Positions 6,789 to 15,800 of a DNA stretch of 18,952 nucleotides are shown in pieces; positions within the stretch are counted from its first letter, which is position 1; the number at the start of each line of letters is the position of its first letter. The stretch is taken from positions 1 through 18,952 of the forward strand of contig DSAV01000037.1 in the NCBI GenBank assembly GCA_011046295.1. The letters are read 5' to 3'. Position numbers and translations under genes: made by a program. This DNA is from Deltaproteobacteria bacterium. GTDB taxonomy: Bacteria; Desulfobacterota; Syntrophia; Syntrophales; Smithellaceae. The notes below the pieces were generated by a model. That model ran no database searches, was not told the DNA's origin, and was given only the letters and a program-made list of their open reading frames with translations.

Positions 6789-6828
6789 AAAAAAAAGGGA
6801 GTGAAAGTCGATGCACGCTTCCCCTCCC
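6789..6828 (-). terminator. Rho-independent terminator of atpE
   Basis: On the minus strand, 22 bp after the atpE stop, GGGAG (from 6828-6824) pairs with CTCCC (6801-6797), and the stem can be lengthened inward by GAA/TTC past a bulge; eight T residues follow at once (A-run 6796-6789 on the plus strand). The stem, spacing and T-tract are those of an intrinsic terminator. Confidence 0.75.
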
Positions 6829-6849
6829 TGATTTATAATAGCAATAATC

Positions 6850-7206
6850 TTAGCCGATGTAACCCAGAAACGGATTGGCAAAAAGCACTATCAGCGCAAT
6901 AACCAGCGCGTAAATGGCCAGCGATTCAATCATCGCCAGGCCGACCATCATGGTAAGAAGTATTTTCCCCTGTGCTTCAGGATTTCTTCCCACTGCGTTT
7001 GTCGCGCCGTTTAAACCATTGCCCATGCCCAATGCCGTACCAATCGAACCCAGCGCCACAGCCAATCCTGCCACCAGCAACGAACAGGCAATAATAATTG
7101 CTTTTGTGTAATCTACCGTTGCCGCTTCCGGAGCCGCGTGAGCAAACGGAGCACAAGCAATTATTACTAAAATTGTCATCAATGTGTAAAATAAACTTTT
7201 CTTCAT
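6850..7206 (-). CDS. atpE: F0F1 ATP synthase c subunit with N-terminal signal peptide
   Basis: The proteolipid that forms the rotating c ring of ATP synthase. After a predicted signal peptide (MKK, hydrophobic core, cleavage near AHA-AP at residue 24) come two membrane helices, about 34-56 and 84-110, joined by the polar loop GRNPEAQG (73-80) that contacts the F1 stalk. The ion-carrying carboxylate is Glu94 in [11 protein letters not shown]. By alignment from memory with the Na+-type c subunit of Ilyobacter, the positions of Gln32 and Thr67 are Met61 and Leu96 here while Glu, Ser and Tyr are kept, which suggests proton rather than sodium coupling. At 118 residues it is longer than the usual 75-90 because of the signal sequence. 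AAGGAG lies just upstream of the ATG. It stands alone on the minus strand, about 4.7 kb from atpB. Confidence 0.95.
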   Translation of the reverse strand: MKKSLFYTLMTILVIIACAPFAHAAPEAATVDYTKAIIIACSLLVAGLAVALGSIGTALGMGNGLNGATNAVGRNPEAQGKILLTMMVGLAMIESLAIYALVIALIVLFANPFLGYIG

Positions 7207-7319
7207 TTTGCTTCTCCTTAAACTTAATTAAACTTTATATTTTTTTTGCTTTATACCTTTGTACCTTCCCTAACCTCCCTTCTCGATAAATTGCGAATCT
7301 TTGACTATCGGTCATGTCT

Positions 7320-7348
7320 TCTCTAATAACAGTTAATATAATTGTCAA
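7320..7348 (-). promoter_or_regulatory. Candidate atpE promoter
   Basis: On the minus strand a perfect TTGACA (7348-7343) is followed after 17 bp by TAGAGA (7325-7320), which matches the -10 consensus at only three positions. It is about 115 bp upstream of atpE in the divergent gap with ahbB. The -35 and spacing are good and the -10 poor, so this is tentative. Confidence 0.3.
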
Positions 7349-7396
7349 GAATTATTTATGATGGCAACACATTGCTTGATTTTATTTTTCTGTCAA

Positions 7397-7402
7397 TATA
7401 AT
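7397..7402 (+). promoter_or_regulatory. Candidate -10 box immediately before ahbB
   Basis: A perfect TATAAT ends 9 nt before the ahbB ATG at 7412. Transcription from it would start at about 7409-7411, leaving essentially no 5' leader, which would fit the absence of a Shine-Dalgarno. The -35 region is poor (TTGCTT with a 19-bp spacer or TTGATT with 15 bp), so confidence is low. Confidence 0.35.
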
Positions 7403-7411
7403 ACTTTAAAT

Positions 7412-7879
7412 ATGAATAAATCGGATAATATACAATTAAAAGCAGCCCGCCTGCTGCAGCACGATGTAGAAATAGTAAAAAATCCATTTCAGGAAATGGC
7501 GTTAAAGCTGGATATCGAAGAGGCGCAATTTCTTCGGATAATAAAAAAATTGAGATCCGACGGATTAATGCGGAAATTCGGAGCAATTCTGCGCCACAAT
7601 AAAGTTGGCTATAAAAAAAACGCCCTCATTATCTGGTCTGTACCGCCGCAGCTGACGGAAAAAGCGGGCAACATATTTTCTGCTTTTTCCTTTGTCTCTC
7701 ACTGCTACGAAAGAAAACCTGCTTTCAAAATTAAATATAATCTCTTTACAATGGTTCATTCTCAAAGTGAGAATATCGAAAATCTCATTTCTGCCATGTC
7801 AGAATCTTCCGGCATCAGTGATTTTATGGTTCTGGAAAGCCTGCAGGAATACAAAAAAACTTCTCCGGAGTATTTTTAA
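7412..7879 (+). CDS. ahbB: Siroheme decarboxylase subunit, AhbB-like
   Basis: A 155-residue Lrp/AsnC-like protein of the AhbA/AhbB/NirDLGH family, which decarboxylates siroheme to 12,18-didecarboxysiroheme in the alternative heme (or heme d1) pathway. An N-terminal winged-helix-like region (about 1-50) is followed by the family signature RKFGAILRHNKVGY (from about residue 54) and ALIIWSVP; the second half has SHCYERKP, YNLFTMVHSQS and the C-terminal LQEYKKTSPEYF. These fit the beta-type subunit (AhbB) best. The ATG at 7412 is chosen because family members start just before this N-terminal region; longer in-frame starts at 7358 and 7361 add an unrelated hydrophobic stretch. No Shine-Dalgarno is evident. 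Its stop overlaps the hemL start (TAATG). No AhbA partner is in the window. Confidence 0.85.
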   Translation: MNKSDNIQLKAARLLQHDVEIVKNPFQEMALKLDIEEAQFLRIIKKLRSDGLMRKFGAILRHNKVGYKKNALIIWSVPPQLTEKAGNIFSAFSFVSHCYERKPAFKIKYNLFTMVHSQSENIENLISAMSESSGISDFMVLESLQEYKKTSPEYF

Positions 7880-9156
7880 TGAGCACTAAAAAAGATTTCG
7901 CTCTTGCCAACAAATTCATAGCCGGAGGCGTCAACAGCCCTGTGCGCGCCTGGCATGCGGTCGGCGGAAATCCTCTTTTTGTCCGCAGAGCCAAAGGCTC
8001 CAAAATATATGATACTTCCGGCAAAAAATATATCGACTATGTTTTATCCTGGGGGCCGATGATTTTAGGACACGCTCACCCGCAGGTTATTGACGCGGTC
8101 GTTAAAACCGCGCGGCACGGCACAAGTTTCGGCGCGCCTACCGAAGCTGAAACACAAATGGCACAGTTAATATGCGGGGCAATTCCTTCTATAGAACTCA
8201 TACGCATGACAAACTCCGGAACGGAAGCGGCAATGACGGCTATCCGTCTGGCTCGCGGCTTTACCGGGAAAAAAATAGTGGTTAAATTCGACGGCTGTTA
8301 TCACGGCCACGCCGATTCCTTGCTCGTCAAGGCCGGATCCGGTGTAACCACATTGGGCATACCCGGTTCGCCGGGAGTTCCCGAAGAAACAGCACATCTA
8401 ACCTTAAGCCTGCCCTACAATGATCTTGCCTCGCTGCGGGATGCGATAACAAAATACGGCTCAGAAATTGCCGCCGTTATCGTGGAACCGGTCACCGGAA
8501 ACATGGGAGTAGTTGCTCCCCGGGAAGGATTTTTAGAAACTCTTCGTCAACTTACAGCAAACGAAAATATACTTTTAATTTTTGACGAAGTCATTACCGG
8601 ATTTCGCTTCCACTTCGGCGGTTACCAAAATCTTATCGATATTAAGCCTGATTTAACCTGCCTGGGAAAAATTATCGGCGGCGGACTGCCGGTCGGGGCG
8701 CTTGGGGGCAAAAAAGAAATAATGGAAAGATTTGCCCCAAAAGGTGACGTTTACCAGGCGGGAACCCTTTCCGGAAATCCGCTGGCCATAAGCGCGGGAC
8801 TGGCCACGCTGCGACTGCTCAAAAAAAAGGCCGCCGATTATTCTGCTCTGGAAAGAAAAGCACAGAATCTATGCGCCGGACTGGAAAACCTGTTCAAAGA
8901 AAAAGGTGTTCGGGTCTGCATTAACCGTGTTCATTCTATGTTTACTGTTTTCTTTCAGGAGGGCCCTGTCGGTGACTTAGTCAGCGCGCAGAAATCCGAT
9001 ACACGTCTTTTTGCCCGTTTTTTTCACGGCATGTTAAAACAGGGCGTTTGGCTTGCGCCGTCACAATTTGAATCTTTGTTTTTTTCATTCGCCCATTCAC
9101 AAACGGACATTTCCGCTACTCTGGATGCCTGTAAAAAAACATTAAAAAAGCTCTAA
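7879..9156 (+). CDS. hemL: Glutamate-1-semialdehyde 2,1-aminomutase
   Basis: A 425-residue PLP enzyme that converts glutamate-1-semialdehyde to 5-aminolevulinate, the last step of the C5 route and the source of all tetrapyrroles. Clear landmarks are [10 protein letters not shown] (16-25), the PLP-phosphate region TNSGTEAAM (111-119), GCYHGHAD (139-146), the PLP-ring Asp in FDEVITGFR (D236) and the Schiff-base Lys in [13 protein letters not shown] (K264). Length is standard for HemL (about 425-430). The ATG overlaps the last base of the ahbB stop, so translation is coupled to the siroheme decarboxylase, consistent with a shared role in heme supply. Confidence 0.97.
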   Translation: MSTKKDFALANKFIAGGVNSPVRAWHAVGGNPLFVRRAKGSKIYDTSGKKYIDYVLSWGPMILGHAHPQVIDAVVKTARHGTSFGAPTEAETQMAQLICGAIPSIELIRMTNSGTEAAMTAIRLARGFTGKKIVVKFDGCYHGHADSLLVKAGSGVTTLGIPGSPGVPEETAHLTLSLPYNDLASLRDAITKYGSEIAAVIVEPVTGNMGVVAPREGFLETLRQLTANENILLIFDEVITGFRFHFGGYQNLIDIKPDLTCLGKIIGGGLPVGALGGKKEIMERFAPKGDVYQAGTLSGNPLAISAGLATLRLLKKKAADYSALERKAQNLCAGLENLFKEKGVRVCINRVHSMFTVFFQEGPVGDLVSAQKSDTRLFARFFHGMLKQGVWLAPSQFESLFFSFAHSQTDISATLDACKKTLKKL

Positions 9157-9164
9157 CCTGCCAT

Positions 9165-9193
9165 TTGACAATATCTGAGCGTTTGTGTAAGGT
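9165..9193 (+). promoter_or_regulatory. Candidate gmd-fcl promoter
   Basis: A perfect TTGACA (9165-9170) is followed after exactly 17 bp by TAAGGT (9188-9193), which keeps the three most conserved -10 positions. It lies in the 80-bp gap between hemL and gmd and would start transcription about 40 bp before the gmd ATG, making gmd-fcl independent of the heme genes. Confidence 0.5.
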
Positions 9194-9206
9194 TGGCGCA
9201 CATCGC

Positions 9207-9219
9207 GGTTATCATAACC
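9207..9219. promoter_or_regulatory. 13-bp palindrome in the gmd leader, possible operator
   Basis: GGTTAT-C-ATAACC is a perfect inverted repeat with one central base, located 17 bp before the gmd ATG and just downstream of the candidate promoter. It could be a small repressor site or a weak leader hairpin. No regulator is known for it. Confidence 0.4.
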
Positions 9220-9236
9220 TGCATCTGGGAGGTAAA

Positions 9237-11227
<1,991 letters not shown>

Positions 11228-11290
11228 CTGAACGCTGGTCATTTTATTATTGACTTCACCTTTTATTAGTGTTAAGGAACGCCAGTTTAA

Positions 11291-11575
11291 ATGGATGAAG
11301 ACCTCAAAAAAAGCGCCATGCAAATGGCTCTGGCCAGCAGCATCGGTCTGGCCATGGTTTTGGCAATTTTTGGATGTCTGCTGCTGGGGGTTTATTTAGA
11401 CAGAAAGTTCGATTCCGGAAACGTTTTTACTTTCATTTTTTTGGTGATCGGTATCGCCGCCGGATTTCGCAACTTCTATGTTTTTATAAAAAAAAATTTT
11501 ACCGATGATGAACCGGTAATAAAGAGCTTAAAAAGTGAATCTCATCGCCAAAGACCCGCTCCAAAGAAAAATTGA
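11291..11575 (+). CDS. AtpZ/AtpI-family F0F1 ATP synthase accessory membrane protein
   Basis: A 94-residue protein with two predicted membrane helices (about 14-36 and 43-66) and a basic, polar C-terminal tail. The pattern ASSIGLAMVLAIFGCLLLGVYLD plus VIGIAAGFRNFYVFIKK is typical of the small AtpZ/AtpI-like proteins (putative F0F1-ATPase subunit family) encoded at the head of many atp operons, implicated in c-ring assembly or Mg2+ transport. Its last 41 bases overlap the start of the next membrane protein gene, and atpB follows, which supports the assignment. A weak AAGGA lies 12 nt before the ATG. The distinction between AtpZ and AtpI cannot be made firmly by eye. Confidence 0.8.
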   Translation: MDEDLKKSAMQMALASSIGLAMVLAIFGCLLLGVYLDRKFDSGNVFTFIFLVIGIAAGFRNFYVFIKKNFTDDEPVIKSLKSESHRQRPAPKKN

Positions 11576-11912
11576 AATTTTCAATTGGGTAATTCTTGCC
11601 TTTGTTTTTATCCCTTCGTTAATTTTTGGCACTTATAAATTCGCTCTGGGCGTATTGCTGGGCGGTTTTATCAGTATTGCAAATTTTTTCTGGATGGGCC
11701 GCAGCCTGCAAAATGTCTTCCAGCAGGGCTCGAAAAACATAAAAGCATCGATTGTATTCAAGTATTTCATCAGGCTGGCGCTGAGCGCCGTTGTACTGTA
11801 TTTTCTGATTTCCACGTCCACGGTAAATATCATTGGCCTGATAATCGGTCTTTCCGTTGTGGTCATCAACGTTCTGCTGACGACAATTATCACTCTTTCA
11901 AAAAAAACATAA
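11535..11912 (+). CDS. ATP synthase subunit I-like membrane protein
   Basis: A 125-residue protein with four predicted membrane helices (about 15-32, 35-52, 74-92 and 96-120), matching the ATP-synthase-I family placed before atpB in many Desulfobacterota. It probably helps assemble the c ring or the a subunit; the exact role is not established here. The GTG start at 11535 lies inside the preceding gene, with only a weak purine stretch (AAAGAG) upstream, so translation probably depends on coupling to that gene. Its stop is 20 bp before atpB. Confidence 0.75.
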   Translation: MNLIAKDPLQRKIEIFNWVILAFVFIPSLIFGTYKFALGVLLGGFISIANFFWMGRSLQNVFQQGSKNIKASIVFKYFIRLALSAVVLYFLISTSTVNIIGLIIGLSVVVINVLLTTIITLSKKT

Positions 11913-11932
11913 TTAAGGAGAATGTGTAAAGT

Positions 11933-12586
11933 ATGCATCCGATTTATTTTTTGGAAAACCCTTATATTCCCGCGCATGTCGCCTACGCCTGGTTTCTTGT
12001 CGCGCTTCTTGCCTTGCTCGCGTTTCTTTCCACAAGGCGTCTGCAAACTGTTCCCGGCAGGCTCCAGAATGTTATGGAAGTCGTCATCGGCGGTTTTGAT
12101 ACTATGCTTAACGAAGTAATGGGAGAAAAAGGCCGTAAATACTTTCCGCTGATTGCGACACTGGGACTTTTCATTTTTCTTTCCAACCTCATGGGCGCGT
12201 TTCCCGGTTTCAAATCTCCTACTTCCGATATTAATACTACCGCCGCTCTGGCTATTGTCGTTTTCTTTTCCACGCATGTGATCGGCGTAAAAACTCACGG
12301 GATAAAGTATCTCAAACAATTTTTGGGTCCTGTCCTGTGGCTTGCGCCCCTGATGATTGTCATTGAATTAGTCAGCCATATCGCCCGTCCACTTTCTCTT
12401 ACCCTTCGTCTTTTCGGCAACATAAAGGGAGGGGATCTCGTATTGCTGATATTGCTTATTCTTGTTCCTTTTCTTGTACCTCTGCCGATAATGGCACTTA
12501 AGTTGTTCGTATATTTCGTTCAGACTCTGGTGTTTGTGCTGTTGGCGATGATGTACATAGCAGGAGCTGAGGAAGAAGCTCATTAA
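11933..12586 (+). CDS. atpB: F0F1 ATP synthase a subunit
   Basis: A 217-residue membrane protein that forms the ion half-channels next to the c ring. Five or six hydrophobic helices can be seen. The essential arginine is R159 in [10 protein letters not shown], inside the family signature [20 protein letters not shown] (residues 144-163), followed by a GGDLV loop. Length is at the short end for AtpB (about 220-270). AAGGAG lies 12 nt before the ATG. It is preceded by the two accessory genes and followed, unusually, not by atpE but by a strong terminator and an unrelated gene; the c-subunit gene is about 4.7 kb upstream on the other strand. Confidence 0.95.
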   Translation: MHPIYFLENPYIPAHVAYAWFLVALLALLAFLSTRRLQTVPGRLQNVMEVVIGGFDTMLNEVMGEKGRKYFPLIATLGLFIFLSNLMGAFPGFKSPTSDINTTAALAIVVFFSTHVIGVKTHGIKYLKQFLGPVLWLAPLMIVIELVSHIARPLSLTLRLFGNIKGGDLVLLILLILVPFLVPLPIMALKLFVYFVQTLVFVLLAMMYIAGAEEEAH

Positions 12587-12616
12587 CGGCCAATAATCAA
12601 AAAGATAATAATAAAA

Positions 12617-12643
12617 AGCCGCCTCGTTCCGAGCACAACGGCT
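12617..12643 (-). terminator. Nested hairpin with minus-strand T-tract
   Basis: AGCCG (12617-12621) pairs with CGGCT (12639-12643), enclosing a second stem CTCG-TTC-CGAG (12623-12633). On the minus strand it is followed by TTTTTATTATT. It could terminate transcription arriving from the right on the minus strand, although no minus-strand gene is seen there. Tentative. Confidence 0.35.
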
Positions 12644-12665
12644 ATACGTAAAGCTTCTTGGTCAC

Positions 12666-12702
12666 AAAACAGCCGATATTAAGCACATTATCGGCTGTTT
12701 TT
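12666..12702. terminator. Strong bidirectional rho-independent terminator after atpB
   Basis: AAAACAGCCGATA (12666-12678) pairs perfectly with TATCGGCTGTTTT (12689-12701) around a 10-nt loop, giving a 13-bp stem with a T-run on the plus side and an A-run on the other, so it can work in both directions. It lies 80 bp after the atpB stop and separates the atp genes from the giant activase gene. Confidence 0.85.
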
Positions 12703-12836
12703 GTTTGGTTTTTAGTTTTCTTCGCGGGCGGACCTGCATAGTCTTTTTTCATTTTTTTCAAAAAAGCCAATCTGATGCTTGACGATATTGTTTAATCGTA
12801 ATATTTACAGCATTATTTTTTGCAAACGGAGTCAAC

Positions 12837-15800
12837 ATGCACAGCTTAGGAATCAACATCGGTTCTTCCAACGTGAAAGTAACCATGCTCCAGGGGAATA
12901 ACATCGCCTGGAGCGCGATTGAGCCTCATGAAGGTGATTTCCTTGTTACACTAAAGAATATTTTAAACTCACATCCCCTTCCCGTCGATATTAAATCCCT
13001 GGCCACCGGCACGGAAGGCAGACGCCTGCTGAACATCAACAACGCCATTGAACCCATCTGCATTGAAGAAGCCCTGCAGCGACTGCATTATGAGGCAGAC
13101 GCACTTGTTTCTCTAGGAGGAGAAGACCTTGTTGTCTACACTCTCGATAAAAACAAAAAAATAATCACAAGTTTTTCCGGAAATAAATGCGCTTCCGGCA
13201 CCGGTGAATTTTTCAAACAACAGCTCGCCCGCATGAACATGAAGCTTGACGATATAAATTCCATCGACAAGGATTGCTGCGTATTCAAGCTATCTTCTCG
13301 CTGTTCCGTTTTTATGAAAAGCGACTGTACGCATCGCCTCAACAAAGGCGAAGCAAATAAAGGCGATATCGTTTTGTCTCTGAGCGATGTCATGGCCATC
13401 AAAGTAATTGATTTTCTCAAAAGAGCCAAAATTGATAAAGGAAAAGTTTTGCTCGTCGGCGGCGTTACACAAAATCAGCATATTATCCGCTTTATCCGTC
13501 AGCGCCTGCCGGAAATTGAATTGATTATTCCCGAACAGGCCCCCTATTTTGAAGCGTACGGGGCTGCACTGCTGGCCAAAAAATCCGGCAGTATTTTGCC
13601 GCCGGTTGGTTCTCTTTTTAAAAAGAGCCGTATTCAATTCAAAAGTTTTAAAAAACTGCAAAGCGCCCAGGGACGAGTTACATACCTTCCCTCTCAAAAA
13701 GGTAAAGTTATCGCCGGGCGTGAATATATTCTGGGCGTGGATGGAGGCTCCACGACAACAAAAGCCTGCCTGATTGACATCCAAACAAATGAAGTGACCG
13801 CTTCATTTTATGGCCGCACTCACGGCGACCCGGTAGCCGCGCTCAAAATCTGCCTTCGGGAAATCAAAAACCAAGTTCAAAGTGACATCGGTGATGCAAG
13901 TATTAATATTACTCTTGCTTCCACTACCGGTTCTTCCCGTGAAATCCTCGGTGTATTCCTTGAAACACCGGCTGTTTACAATGAAATCATCGCCCACGCG
14001 GTCGGCACCACTTTTTACCGTGAAGAAATCGACACAATATTCGAAATCGGCGGACAGGACGCCAAATATGTTTTTTTGAAAAATAAGGTTCCTATTGATT
14101 ACGCCATGAACGAGGCATGTTCCGCCGGCACCGGCTCTTTTCTGGAAGAATCGGCACAGGGTGATTTAAATATTGCCCGCGCGGAAGAAATAGGGGATAT
14201 CGCCATTGCCGCACAAGCTCCTTTGAAATTCGGGGAACACTGCTCCGCCTTTATCAATTCGGATATCCGTAACGCCATCCAGCAGGGAGCTTCGCGCGAA
14301 GATATTACCGCCGGTATAGTAACATCTATTGTTTCCAACTATTTAAACAGAGTTGTCGGCAACCGAACTATCGGTAAAAATATCGTCCTGCAGGGAGGAG
14401 TTGCCAAAAATAAAGCCGTGCCTCTGGCTTTTGCCATGCTGCTGGATAAAGATATTCTTGTGCCTCCTGATCCGGAACTTATGGGTTGTTTCGGCGTGGG
14501 CATTTTGGCCATACAAAAATTTAATGAAGGTTTTCTCGAGAAAAGCTCTTATGATATTGATAAAATCCTGGCCACCGAGATTATTTATGAAAAGGAGTTT
14601 CAGTGCAAAGCCTGTGATAACTTCTGTCCGATAAAAATTCTCAACGTCAACAACAATAAATACATGTTCGGCGGCCGCTGCAACAAATACGCGAATATCA
14701 GAAAGAAAAAAAACATCAACGAAAATGACGTTTTTGATTATATCGAAAGGCGCAATGATATACTTTTCAGGCAATGCTCGCCTGATCCGGATAGTTTTGT
14801 CAGAAAAAAAGATTTTACCATCGGCATCCCCAGATGTTTTTCCATCTACACATTGTGGCCGCTCTACTCCTGGTTCTTTCATATCCTGGGCGTGGAGACA
14901 TTTATATCAAAAAACATCTCTCCTGAAGGAACAGCACGCGTGGAAAGCAGTTACTGCTTCCCCGCGGAAATTGCACACGGCGCCGTGCAGGATATCTGGG
15001 ACAGGAATCCGGACTATATTTTTCTGCCCCATTTCCGGGACATGGAAAGTTATGAAAAAGAAACTCCGGCCAACTTCTGTCCAATTACACAAGCCCTGCC
15101 CTACTATATTGAAAAAGCCTTCCCGGAAATTCCCGAAAACAGATATTTGGCGCCCATTGTGAGCTTCATGTACGGGGAGGAAAAAGCTGCCGAACCTTTC
15201 GTGAAAATAGCCAAAACGCTCGGATTCAGCGAAAGGGACGCGAAAAAAGCGTTCCACGAAGCTTATAAAAAGCAGAAGGAATGCTTTGAAAAGTTTACCC
15301 GGCTCGGCCAGAAAGCATTGTTGCAGGCGCGACTCGATAAGCGCCCCGTAATCGTTCTTCTGGGACGTCCTTATAACGCTTTTACCGCCGATGCCAATAT
15401 GGGCATTCCGCGAAAATTTACGACTCGCGGTTATACCATCATCCCCTTTGATATCCTGCCTTTCATGGATGAAACAATTTATCCCAATATGTACTGGTAT
15501 TACGGACAACAGGACATGAAAGCTGGTACTCTGTTAAAGAATGAAGACAATATTTTTGTCACTTACATTTCCAATTTCTCTTGCGCGCCCGATTCCTTCA
15601 TGCTGCATTACCTTAAATGGATTATGGGCGCCAAACCTTTCTTGATTCTTGAGCTCGATTCGCACACCGCGGATGCAGGCGTGGACACACGTATCGAAGC
15701 TTTTCTCGACATCATTGAAGGCTACCGTTCTAAAATCACTGAAATCAGTGAGGAACGCTATGACAACGGTCTTCGTTTCATTAATAAACCGAATGAAGAA

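Noticed and set aside
11633..12319. 228-codon minus-strand open frame opposite the atp genes
   Set aside because: It spans two well-supported genes in antisense and shows no family features.
12779..12807. Promoter TTGACG with a TATTTA or TAATAT -10 before the giant activase gene
   Set aside because: The better -10 gives a 14-bp spacer and the 17-bp option matches only three positions; too weak to annotate.
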